A DNA stretch of 64,000 nt from contig CAVYYX010000014.1 in the NCBI GenBank assembly GCA_963772825.1, forward strand, positions 124,001 to 188,000. Reading direction: 5' to 3'. Positions 37,207-46,800 of the stretch are shown one piece after another. The stretch comes from Desertimonas sp963772825 (GTDB lineage: Bacteria > Actinomycetota > Acidimicrobiia > Acidimicrobiales > Ilumatobacteraceae). The notes below the pieces were generated by a model. That model did no database searches and had not been told where the DNA came from. It saw only the letters and a program-made list of their open reading frames with translations. Numbering within the stretch: position 1 is the first letter of the stretch; each line of letters begins with the position of its first letter. Made by a program: the position numbers and the translations under genes.

Positions 37207-38333
37207 GCGAGCGAGTTGCCAACCTCGACGCCTACGTCGATGGGATACGCGCCGGCGACCGTTCAGTCCTCGGGCGGGCGATCACCCTCGTCGAGTCGAC
37301 GCGGGCCGACCACCGGCGCGAGGCAACCGAGCTGCTGACCCGCCTGCTCCCGTACGCCGGCGGGGCCCAGCGCATCGGCGTGAGCGGCGTGCCGGGAGCT
37401 GGGAAGTCGACGTTCATCGACGCCGTCGGGATGCGATTGGTCGAGAGCGGCCATCGTGTCGCCGTGCTCGCCGTCGATCCGTCGTCGTCCCGTTCGGGTG
37501 GCAGCATCCTCGGCGACAAGACGAGGATGACCCGTCTGGCCACCTCGGACGCCGCGTTCATCCGCCCGTCGCCAACGGCCGGGCGCCTCGGTGGGGTGAC
37601 CCGGGCGACCCGCCAGGCGATCATCGTCCTCGAAGCAGCGGGGTTCGACGTGGTGTTCGTCGAGACGGTGGGTGTCGGGCAATCCGAGACTGCTGTCGCC
37701 GGGATGGTCGACACGTTCCTCCTGCTGATGCTCGCCCGCACCGGTGACTCGTTGCAAGGCATCAAGAAGGGCGTCCTCGAGCTCGCCGACGTGATCGCCG
37801 TGAACAAGGCTGACGGCGACCGGCGCGCCGAGGCCGACGCTGCCGCCAAGGAGCTGGCCCTCGCCCTCCACTTCGTCGCCCTGTCTCCCGGGGACTGGGA
37901 CCCGCCCGTGCTGACGTGCAGCGCCATCGAAGGCGACGGCCTCGACGAAGTGTGGCGACAGATCATCGCCCACCGGGCGCACCTCGAACGTCACGGCTCG
38001 CTCGAAGAGCACCGCCGTGACCAGGACGTGCACTGGATGTGGGCAACGATCGACGATCACCTGCTCGCCCGCTTTCGAGCCGTGCCAGCCGTCCGCCGCC
38101 GCACCGCCGAGATCGAGGCAGCCGTGCGCGCTGGATCGATGACCGCCGCCGCCGCCGCCGAGGCGCTGCTCGCCCTCACCGATCCCTCCGACTCGAACGC
38201 CACCATCTGGGCGGCATCCGTCCGATCCGACATCTGGGCGGCGATCCGTCGGGACTGTCCGGTCGATTCGGCCGCCCAGATCGGAGGACGGGCGTCAGTC
38301 GGCGCGCTTGTCGGTGAGCCGGTCGACCGGTGA
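37203..38333 (+). CDS. meaB: G3E GTPase chaperone of methylmalonyl-CoA mutase
   Basis: 376 residues with GTG start overlapping mutB. The P-loop is GVPGAGKST (about residues 61-69), with AVDPSSSRSGGSILGDKTRM, VETVGVGQSE and NKADGD as the G3E GTPase signatures (MeaB/ArgK). It protects and reloads the B12 cofactor of MutAB. The 3' end overlaps the convergent NuoF-like gene by 39 bp. Confidence 0.95.
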
Positions 38334-39773
38334 CTGGCCCGAGTCGATCTCGTCGTAGGTCCAGTCGGGCTGCTTGCTGATGAACTCGGTGTCGTAGATC
38401 GCCTTGCCGTCGTCGAGCTCGACGAGCTCGGCGACGAGCGTCGGCTCGGTCGCCTCGATGTCGCCATCGGCAGGCGGGCGCGGCGTACCGCCGGCGAGGG
38501 CGACAAGGCTGCCGACTGCGGCCTGTTGCTGACCGGCGAGCGCGCAGCGGGCGCCGTCGGCGACCGTGGCGAGGAGGTCGTTGACCGTCGCGGCGTCGTC
38601 TGGCTCCCCCGCTCCGGCGCAGAGCGCGCCCAGCCGGGCAGCGAGCGCCAAGCCGTCCTGCTTGCATGGCGTGCACTGACCGCACGACTCGATGGCCAGG
38701 AACCGAGAAACCCCGGCAGCGGCGGCGAGCAGGTCGTCACCATCGGTGAACACGATCGCCCCGGCGGATCCGAGCCCGCTCCCGGCGGCGCGCATCGCCT
38801 CGTAGCACAGCGGTGTGTCGAGCTGATCACCGGTGAGCGCGGCGTTGGCGACGCCCATCAGCACGGCGGTGACTCGGCGGCCGACGTCGACGCCGCCACC
38901 GATCGTCTCGATGGCGACGCGCAGCGGCGTCCCCATCGGGATCTCGGCGACACCTGCCCGCTTCGTCGAACCGCTGACGGTGCACACGATCGTGCCCGGC
39001 GACTCGCTGGTGCCCAGCGAGCGGAACCAGTCGGCGCCGTTGGCGACGATCCCTGGCACATTGGCGATCGTCTCGACGTTGTTGACCAGCGCCGGCGGGG
39101 CCTCGGTCTCGCCGGCCATCAACACCGGGGCGGCAAGCCCGCTCTCGCTCGTTGTGTCCTCGACGTCCTCGACGACGTCGGTGACGCCGCGCCGCCACGG
39201 TGGGGCGATGCGCGGGAACGGCGGACGGCCGGCGACCGACTCGAGCAAGGCGGTCTCCTCGCCGTAGAGGTACTCGCGCGGGCCGCGGAAGACGGACAGC
39301 ACGCCTCGGTCGACCCAGCCGGCCGCCTCCATCTCGGCGATGGCCTGCTCGACGCGCTCGATCTCGCGGGTGAACGTCGCCTTGAGGGCGATGACGGCGG
39401 TCGGCGCGCCGACTGCCCGAGCGGCGATCACGGCACCTTCGAGCACGGCGTAGGGGTTCGCCCGCAGGATCGCCCGGTCCTTGAACGTGCCCGGCTCGCC
39501 CTCCGCGCCGTTGACCACGACCGTCGTCGGCAGCGACTCGGATGCCAGCGCAGCGACCGTCGACCACTTGACGCCGGTGGGGAACCCGGCCCCGCCGCGG
39601 CCGCGGAGACCCGACTTGTTGACGACGTCGATCAGCTCGACGGCATCGGCGTCCAAGGCCACGCGGCGACCGGCGCCGCCTCCCGCCGCCACGTAGTCGT
39701 CGAGGTTTCGATGCTGCCCGATCGGGAGGACCCGATGGACCACGACGTCAGGGACGGAGGCCGGAGCGCGCAT
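38295..39773 (-). CDS. NuoF-like FMN/NAD/[4Fe-4S] oxidoreductase subunit (orphan)
   Basis: 492 residues. The FMN/NAD-binding motif is GLRGRGGAGFPTGVKW. RGPREYLYGEETALLESVAGRPPFPRIAPPWRRG matches the 51-kDa subunit family. The [4Fe-4S] site is ESCGQCTPCKQDG plus a later Cys in GARCALAG. No NuoE (2Fe-2S) or NuoG gene is nearby. It resembles stand-alone NuoF/HoxF-like or NAD-formate-dehydrogenase beta components. The start overlaps the end of the HTTM gene (39748) by 26 bp. Confidence 0.85.
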   Translation of the reverse strand: MRAPASVPDVVVHRVLPIGQHRNLDDYVAAGGGAGRRVALDADAVELIDVVNKSGLRGRGGAGFPTGVKWSTVAALASESLPTTVVVNGAEGEPGTFKDRAILRANPYAVLEGAVIAARAVGAPTAVIALKATFTREIERVEQAIAEMEAAGWVDRGVLSVFRGPREYLYGEETALLESVAGRPPFPRIAPPWRRGVTDVVEDVEDTTSESGLAAPVLMAGETEAPPALVNNVETIANVPGIVANGADWFRSLGTSESPGTIVCTVSGSTKRAGVAEIPMGTPLRVAIETIGGGVDVGRRVTAVLMGVANAALTGDQLDTPLCYEAMRAAGSGLGSAGAIVFTDGDDLLAAAAGVSRFLAIESCGQCTPCKQDGLALAARLGALCAGAGEPDDAATVNDLLATVADGARCALAGQQQAAVGSLVALAGGTPRPPADGDIEATEPTLVAELVELDDGKAIYDTEFISKQPDWTYDEIDSGQSPVDRLTDKRAD

Positions 39774-40707
39774 CGCCATCGACACGCTTGTACCCGCGCA
39801 CCCGGTCGACCAGACCCGCCGGACGCCAGGCGAACAGCCGCTCGACCGGCAGCATCGAGGCAAAGGCGACGCCGAACAGGGGATACGGGAACAGCACCGC
39901 CATGAGACCGAGCACGGCGAGGTGGAACGTCCAGGCCAGGGCGATCCACGTATATGCCCACCGGCGCCCGAGCAGCGCCAGCGGCGCGCCGAGCTCGACG
40001 AGGAGCGTCACCCAGGCGCCGACCTGGAAGATCAGCGGGTGGCCGACGGCAAACGGTGAGATCGGTGACCAGGCGTCACCGAGCAGGCGCTTGCGCAGGT
40101 TGTCGTGGGCGACGAGGCGCAGCAGCCCGTCACCGGCGAGCCAGTCGAGCCCGCCACCGAAGCGCAGCTTGGCGACGCCGGCGACGAAGTACGTCGCCAC
40201 GGTCACGGCGCTCATCACCTTCAACGGCCAACCCGCCGTCGCCGACGCACCTCGTCCCGCCGGCGAGGCGGCGAGCACGAGGAGGTGCAGGACGAGGAGG
40301 TGCTCGGTGTGCAGGATCTGACCCCATGAAGCGCCGAACGAGGTGAGCCACAGGAATCCGATGGCGAACAGCGGGGCGCTGATCGGCCAGGCCCGGTTGC
40401 CGAGGGCGGCGACACCGGCGGCGACGGTGAGCAGCACGACGACCGTGACGGTGGTTGAGCCGTCGAATCCGAGCCAGTTGACGATCCCGACCGGCTCCCA
40501 GCGCGCCGCTGGGAGGCGGGAAAGGTCGTGCCAGTGGCCCGTGCGCACAAGGATCCACACGAGGGCGTAGCCGACCGTCAACAGGCGCACGGCATTGAGC
40601 CGGCCGGCCGGCGCGGGTGCCATCAGCCATTCTCTGCGTTCCCCGGCCACGCAGGCCGTAGCTGGACGCTCCTCGGCTGGCGCCTCGTCGCTCGCATCGG
40701 AGGTCAC
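39748..40707 (-). CDS. HTTM-domain membrane protein
   Basis: 319 residues with about seven membrane helices. HTEHLLVLHLLVLAASP, VAKLRFGGGLDWLAGDGL, and WTFHLAVLGLMAVLFPYPL match HTTM (gamma-carboxylase-related) proteins. GTG 40707 overlaps the upstream stop (GTGA), but codons before about residue 29 come from dispersed repeat D. ATG 40623 is an alternative start. Bacterial functions are mostly unknown. It is paired with the 40704 protein. Confidence 0.75.
   Translation of the reverse strand: MTSDASDEAPAEERPATACVAGERREWLMAPAPAGRLNAVRLLTVGYALVWILVRTGHWHDLSRLPAARWEPVGIVNWLGFDGSTTVTVVVLLTVAAGVAALGNRAWPISAPLFAIGFLWLTSFGASWGQILHTEHLLVLHLLVLAASPAGRGASATAGWPLKVMSAVTVATYFVAGVAKLRFGGGLDWLAGDGLLRLVAHDNLRKRLLGDAWSPISPFAVGHPLIFQVGAWVTLLVELGAPLALLGRRWAYTWIALAWTFHLAVLGLMAVLFPYPLFGVAFASMLPVERLFAWRPAGLVDRVRGYKRVDGDARSGLRP
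40635..40695. repeat. Dispersed repeat, family D (copy 2)
   Basis: Inverted copy of the 27343-27415 element. The 18-base block is at 40635-40652 and the 29-base block at 40667-40695. It overlaps the 5' end of the HTTM gene and encodes the DEAPAEERP stretch in its possible N-terminus. Confidence 0.85.
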
Positions 40708-41201
40708 GTGGGCACCTCACAACGAGCGTGAACCCGCCGGTCCACGGGCTCCGGGTCGTCGGCGCGCAATCCGGCGACGACATCGAAGCGCTCGGTCACG
40801 ACGACCACCTCGATGGTGTCCGCGTCGCCCGACTCGGCGACGCGGTCGGCGATCTCGGCGCACAGCGCGTCGGCCGTTCCCCCGCGGATCGCGTCGACGA
40901 TCGTCTGGGCGGCGTGGATCACCTCGACGGTCCCCCCAGTCAGCTCAGGAGTGAGAACGTGCTCGGCGCCGTCCGGCGCCACCCCGATCGCCCGCTCGAT
41001 CGAGGTGATCTGTGCGCGCCTGGCGGTGAACATCGGGTAGTTGGACAGCGGCAAGCTGTCGGCTCCGAGGTCACGGCCGAGCGGCACGAGCACGGCACCG
41101 ACGGCGACGATCCCGACGACGGCAGCGCGCAGCTGCTCGCACGCGATCTGTTCACTCCTGGGCGCCGCCCAGACCCGTGGACGGGGGCATCGAGTGGCCA
41201 C
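40704..41201 (-). CDS. Single-pass membrane protein, HTTM partner
   Basis: 165 residues. One membrane helix (LRAAVVGIVAVGAVLVPLG) is followed by LPLSNYPMFTARR, a motif often seen in small proteins next to HTTM genes. The rest is a soluble acidic domain ending in Cys-containing RRVHARCEVPT. Its stop overlaps the HTTM start. I know of no biochemical role. The linkage suggests they act together. Confidence 0.65.
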   Translation of the reverse strand: MATRCPRPRVWAAPRSEQIACEQLRAAVVGIVAVGAVLVPLGRDLGADSLPLSNYPMFTARRAQITSIERAIGVAPDGAEHVLTPELTGGTVEVIHAAQTIVDAIRGGTADALCAEIADRVAESGDADTIEVVVVTERFDVVAGLRADDPEPVDRRVHARCEVPT

Positions 41202-41235
41202 GTTACGGCTCCACCACGCTTGTACTCTCGGCCGA

Positions 41236-42469
41236 ATGTCTGAGCCCCGGCGAGCACCTCCGGCGGCGGACCGTCGGCCGGCGATCGTCGCCGGTGGCGT
41301 GCTGTCGTGGGTCCTCGTGCTCGGCGGGCTGCGGGCTTTCGTCGTGCAGGCCGAGCGATGCGGCGACCCGACCGACGCGGAATTGCGCGCCGCGGCCGAC
41401 GCGGCGGTCGGAGTGGTTTGTCAGCAACCAGCGTGACGACGGTGCTTGGTTGTACCGCTACGACCGGGATGCCGACTCCGACGTCGGGGGGTACAACATC
41501 ACCCGCCACGCCGGGGTGACGATGAGCCTGGAACAAGCCGCCGGCGCCGCGCTGTCGGAGTCTGAGGCAGCGGCGGCATCCGCCGAGCGGGGTATCGAGT
41601 GGGCGCTCGACCGGATGTACGAAGGACCCGGGTGGCGGGCGTTCGCCGGCGCCGCGACGGCGACGGGCAGTTCGGCAGCGGGGCGAGCGCCCTGCTCACC
41701 GCCGCACTCGTGTTGCGCCGGGAACGGACGGGCGACGATCGCTACGACGACGTGCTCCACGATCTCGGCGCCTTCCTGTCGGCGATGGTCAACGAGCGTG
41801 GTCAGGTCTACGGGCAGTACGACCGCGCGGCTGGGGCGGTCGTGCCGGAGAGTTGGAGTAAGTACTTCACGGGCGAGACGTTCTGGGCCCTGACGCTGCT
41901 CCATCGAGCGTTTCCGGAGCGCGGTTACGGCGAGGCTGCGGAACGGATCGCCCACTACATCGCCACCGAGCGCCGGGAGGTCGAGGGGTTCCAACCAGAC
42001 GTGCCCGACCACTGGGCGGCCTACGGCTTCGCCGTGATGACGACCTGGCCTGGTTGGGAGCTGCCCGACGAGTACCTCCCCTACGTCCGCCGCCAGTCGG
42101 GTTTGCAGAGTCTCCAGATCCGCTACGAGTCGCAGCGCACGAACAGCCTGTTCTCGTACCGGACAGCGCGGACGCCAGACCCTCGGCGCCGGGCTCGGCA
42201 CGATCGGTGAGGCGCTGTCCAACTGGGAGGTCGTCGCCGCCGCCACTCCCGCGCTGGCCGACATCCGCGAGCCGCTGGCCGAGCGGGCGGTGTGCGTCGG
42301 TGGCGTGCTCGTCGACCGCCAAGTCGGCGACGACGACGTCGCCCCGGACGACGACCCGGCGGCGGTGACCGGGGCGTGGTTCCAATTCGACATCACCCAG
42401 ATGGACGACCAGCAGCACGCCCTGTCCGCGTTGCTCGGCGCCGCGGAGTTGACGGAGGCGACCGCGTGA
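41236..42469 (+). CDS. Membrane-anchored alpha/alpha-toroid protein (frameshifted)
   Basis: An N-terminal membrane helix (IVAGGVLSWVLVLGGLRAFVV) is followed by several repeats of paired helices with DDGAWLYRYD, DGDGQFGSGASALLTAAL, VYGQYD, and YFTGETFWALTLLHRAFPE. These resemble six-hairpin glycosidase or terpene-cyclase-like toroids. The frame changes near 41411, 41653 and 42180, and the last part (EALSNWEVVAAATPALADIREPLAERAVC) ends at 42469. The total length is 3n+1. ATG 41236 follows TACTCT at a leaderless distance. No activity is assigned. Confidence 0.7.
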
Positions 42470-42984
42470 ACTGGGTGATCGCCATCGCTGCCGTGATCAC
42501 GGCTCTCGACGTGCCCCAGCGTGCTCGGCTCTTGCGCGACGCACCCGCCGCGCAGCGAGTGGTGACCGGCCTTGGGCTCGTCGCCGTCGCCGTCTGCCTA
42601 GCGTTCGTCGCCACGCCGTTGCTCGACGCCCTCGACATCAGCTCGCCGACGATGGAGGTCGGCGCCGGGCTCGTCCTCGCCCTGTGGTCGGCCGTGGCCA
42701 TCGTTCGCTGGGACGACGAGCCGGCACCCGGGGCGATCGCCGGCGGCCTCGTGCCCCTGCTGTTCCCGATCGTGCTGACCCCGGTCGTCGGCGTGACGGT
42801 GATCGCCGTTGCCGCTCGCAACGGATGGTGGCTGCCGGTGGTGGCCGCTGCGGTCGGGGCCATCCCGCTTGCGGTAGCGGCGGTCGGTGCGCCACTCGCC
42901 CGCCGGCAGTGGCGCCTGTTGTCGGCATCGATCGGCGCGGTGGTCGGCGTGGTGATGATCGTCGACGGCGCCCTCGCCGTCTGA
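42466..42984 (+). CDS. MarC-family-like integral membrane protein
   Basis: 172 residues with about five membrane helices. GTG 42466 overlaps the preceding stop (GTGA). GGLVPLLFPIVLTPVVGVTVIAVAARNGW resembles the MarC (UPF0056) core, but the family assignment is moderate because the usual charged and Pro residues are only partly visible. The transport role is uncertain. Confidence 0.6.
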   Translation: MNWVIAIAAVITALDVPQRARLLRDAPAAQRVVTGLGLVAVAVCLAFVATPLLDALDISSPTMEVGAGLVLALWSAVAIVRWDDEPAPGAIAGGLVPLLFPIVLTPVVGVTVIAVAARNGWWLPVVAAAVGAIPLAVAAVGAPLARRQWRLLSASIGAVVGVVMIVDGALAV

Positions 42985-43003
42985 CCCCACCGGTCGTCCC
43001 CAC

Positions 43004-43078
43004 ATCTGGGGAAGATCCGTGTCATTGCGCCTTCTGGGGAAGAATCGTCGCAGGCCCTGACACGAAACTTCCCCAGAT
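43004..43078. repeat. Palindromic repeat, family B (copy 1)
   Basis: ATCTGGGGAAG (43004-43014) and CTTCCCCAGAT (43068-43078) form an 11-bp inverted repeat with a long loop. A third direct copy TTCTGGGGAAGA lies inside (43032-43043), and CGTGTCA and TGACACG pair within. The same elements recur at 61803-61881. It fills the gap between the MarC-like and dienelactone hydrolase genes. Confidence 0.8.
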
Positions 43079-43094
43079 CGACCAGACTCATCCG

Positions 43095-43817
43095 ATGATC
43101 GAGCGACAGGTCGACCTCACGACGCCCGACGGCACGATGCCGACGTTCCTGTTCCATCCCGAGCACGACGGGCCGCATCCAGTGGTGCTCTATCTGATGG
43201 ACGCCCCGGGCATCCGCCCGGTGCTGCGCGACATGGCCTCGCGGCTGGCGACGGCGGGCTACTACGTCATGCTGCCGTACCTCTACTACCGGGGCGGTCC
43301 GTTCCGCGAGTTCACGTTGAGCGACGAGGACATGCACGCCCGTCAGGAGCTGATGGGCACGATCACACCGACGAACATCGTCGGCGACGCCGGGGCGCTG
43401 CTCGCCCACGCCGCTGGTGATGCGGCGGCCCGTGACGGGGATGCCGGGGTGGTCGGGTTCTGCATGAGCGGCGGGTTGGCGGTGTCGGTCGCCAGGGCGA
43501 TCCCCGACCGCATCGCCGCGGCAGCGTCGATCCACGGCGCCTGGCTGGTGCGCGACACCGACGACTCACCGCACCTCAACCTCGACACGGTGCGCGCCGA
43601 GCTGTACCTCGCCTGGTGCGACAACGACGCCACGGCGCCACCGGAGACGATCCCGGTGATGCGCGAAGCGCTCGACAACACGAGCGTGACGTACACCCTC
43701 GACTTCATCGACTACGCCGTCCATGGCTTTGCCCCGCCCGGGACCGAGCGCTACAACCGCCAGGCATCCGAGCTGCACTGGGAACGCGTCCACTCCCTCC
43801 TGCGCCGCAACCTCTGA
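43095..43817 (+). CDS. Dienelactone hydrolase-family protein
   Basis: 240 residues, standard DLH length. The nucleophile elbow is GFCMSGG (Cys about residue 118, with Ser two residues later). SIHGAW, the acidic residue in LAWCDNDATAPP, and the His in YAVHGFAPP complete the triad. The enzyme may open a lactone from aromatic ring cleavage. The stop is only two bases from the convergent stop of the surface protein gene. Confidence 0.88.
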   Translation: MIERQVDLTTPDGTMPTFLFHPEHDGPHPVVLYLMDAPGIRPVLRDMASRLATAGYYVMLPYLYYRGGPFREFTLSDEDMHARQELMGTITPTNIVGDAGALLAHAAGDAAARDGDAGVVGFCMSGGLAVSVARAIPDRIAAAASIHGAWLVRDTDDSPHLNLDTVRAELYLAWCDNDATAPPETIPVMREALDNTSVTYTLDFIDYAVHGFAPPGTERYNRQASELHWERVHSLLRRNL

Positions 43818-43819
43818 CC

Positions 43820-46800
43820 TCACGCGGCGGTGCGGCGTCGTCCGATCGCGAGGAGTAGCCAGCCGCTGGCGAGGGCAAGGGCGGCGACGACGAGTTGTGG
43901 CACGGTGTTCGAGCCACTTTCGGCCAGCCCGGTCACGGGCAACGCCGTCGTGGTCGGTTGTTGCTGCTCGGGCGTCCGGAAGCCGAGAATCTCGACCTCC
44001 GCCGGATCGGTCGCCTGGAACTGGCGAGGCTCGGCCTCGACAGTCCGAACGGTGGCCACGGCGTTGTTGACGATCGTCGTACCCTCCTCGGCAGCGGTCG
44101 CCACGTGGGTCACCGGCAGACCGAGGTCGCTGCTGCAGATCGTCTCGCCAGGCTGCACGACGGTCTCAACGTCGGGAAGCTCGAGCACCCCGAACCGGTC
44201 GTCGACGACCTGGAGAACCTCCAAGGGCACGTCGCTCGTGTTCTCACCGCAGTACGTGTACTCCACGGTCTCGCCGACGAACGCCGACGGCACGCTCGCG
44301 TCGTTGGTGAACGTGAACGTGATCTCGTCGGGCGCCGGCGGACCGGTACACGCCGGAACCGTGACCGTCGCCGCCAGGTCTACCGTCTCGCCGGCGACGA
44401 CGACGGTGACCGTTTCGGTGACCTCATCGTTGACGGCTGGCCCGTCGATCGTCTCGACGCCAGTAGCGGTGCCGTCGGCCGGGACCTCGCTCGGAGTGAA
44501 CGTCACCCCGCGGGTGTCCCCGCTGATCGTCAACGGCTCGGTCCCGAGATTGCGCAAGGTCCACGTCACCGTCGTCTGACCGGACCCCACTGCACACACC
44601 GCACTGCCGCTGATTGCAGGCCCGCCGGGCGGAACCGGCTGAGTCGTCGACGTCCCCGTTGACGTCGTCGGAACCAGCGACGTCGACGTCGAAGTAACCG
44701 GGGCGACGGTCGTGGTCGTGGTGGATGTGGACGTCGTCGTCGTGGGGTCGTCGTCGATGCGTCGTGGTCGACGAAGTCGACGTCGTGGACTCGGCAGGCT
44801 GCGTCGACTCGACCACCTCGGTCGTCTCCACCGGCTCCGTCGTCTCGGTCGGCTCAGTCGTTTCCGGCGACGTGGTGTCTGGGGCCGTCGTCGTGACAGG
44901 TTCCGTCGTGTCCGGGATCGTGGTGTCGACCGGCTCCGTCGTCTCCGGCGAAGTCGTCTCCGGCGTCGTGGTGTCTGGTGCCGTCGTCTCGACAGGTTCC
45001 GTCGTGTCCGGCGATCGTGGTGTCGACTGGCCGTCGTCTCGACGGCTCCGTCGTCTCCGGCGTCGTGGTGTCGACCGGCTCCGTCGTCTCCGGCGAGGTT
45101 CCGTCGGTCGTCGTCGGCGATCGTGGTGTCGACCGGCTCCGTCGTCTCCGGCGAAGTCGTCTCCGGCGTCGTGGTGTCTGGTGCCGTCGTCTCGACAGGT
45201 TCCGTCGTGTCCGGGATCGTGGTGTCGACCGGCTCCGTCGTCTCCGGCGAAGTCGTCTCCGGCGACGTGGTGTCTGGTCGTCGCTCGGTCGTCGTCGACA
45301 GGTTCCGTCGTGTCCGGGATCGTGGTGTCGACCGGCTCCGTCGTCTCCGGCGACGTCGTCGCCGACGGCACAGTGGTATCCGGCATCGTCGTGTCGGGCG
45401 AGGTCGTATCAACCGGCTCAGTCGTGTCGGGCGATGTTGTGTCGACCGACTCGGTCGTGTCGGGTGGCTCCGTGGTCTCCGGTGCCGTTGTATCCGGCGA
45501 CGTCGTATCGATCGGCTCCGTCGTGGCCGGCGACGTCGTGGCGGGTGGCTCGGTCGTCGTCGGTGGCTCGGTCGTTGTGGTGTGGTGGTTGTTGTCGTGG
45601 TTGTCGACGTCGTAGTCGTCGGCGGCAGCGTCGTCGTCGTCGAGGTCGTCGTAGTCGGCGGTTCGGTCGTCGTGGTCGTTGAGGTAGTAGTGGTGGTCGT
45701 CGTCGTCGAAGGCGCTGTCGTCGTCGTGGTTGGGCCCGGGCCGGGAGGGTCGACGTTGCAGGCGCCTTCTGGCGGAGAGCTCACGGGCAGGCGAATGGTG
45801 TTCGTCGGCGCGCGGTTCTGAGTGTCGAAGATCTGTGATCCGGCCGGCGCGCTCTCGTCGTAGAACACGATCGGTTGCTGGGCGCTCGAACCATCGAACG
45901 GACCCTGGTTGCGGGTATCACCGGTGAATCGATACTGGCCGAATCCCGTCACGGTTCCGTCGTTCGAAAAGCTGCCGCCCATCGTCAGCGCCGTTTCCGA
46001 TTGCGTGAATGTCCCGTTGTTCGTCAGCGATCCCCCGGCGTCGATCACCCCGTTGTTCGTGACGCTGGCGCCGTTGATGAAGCTGCCCGAACGCACCGAG
46101 CACGTGTTGACGAGCGAACCCCCACCGTTGATCTGAACCCGTCCGCCGACGACGAGGTGGCCGCCGTTGGTGATCGGTCCGGATGCGTTGAGATCGGCGT
46201 TGACCGTGACGTCACCACCATTCGTGAGACTTCCCCCTGCGTTGACATTGAGCAGTCCAGTCGTCAGTTGGCCGCTGTTCGTCACCGATCCGTTGACCGT
46301 CATGTTGCTCGCCGAAATCGCGCCGTCATTGCTGACGCTGCCGCCCGCTTTGACGGTGAACTCCCCCACCTGTACCGATCCGCCGTTGTTGAGAGTCAGG
46401 ACAGGGTTCACGTTCCGGGGATTGAACGATGCGCCGGGGTTGACACAGATCGTTCCCGACTGGCCGTTGACGTCTCCGCCGAAAGTGCCTGAGGCCAAGA
46501 GCACTACCTGGCCGTTGGCCAGGTCCAGATTGCTGGGCATGTTCGAGGAGTCCCACGTCTGGTTCACCGGTTCCGGACACGTGACGGCCGCCGCCAACAG
46601 AAGCCCCGGCTCGGAGGTGCCCGGCTCCGACGAGTCCGGCGGCTCAGTCGACGCAGGAGCCGCGGCCGACGTGGTCTCGGTCGTTGCTCCGTCGGTCGAC
46701 GGTGCCGAAGAGTCGGGCTCCGTCGTCTCTACAGCTGTCGTCGGCACGGTCGTGGTGGTTTCCGCCGGGAGCGGAACGGCGACCGTCGCCCGGGTCGTGG

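Noticed and set aside
44740..45620. Separate plus-strand Val/Ser-rich proteins
   Set aside because: They are antisense readings of the Thr-rich stalk codons of surface protein 1. No start signals or conserved motifs support them.
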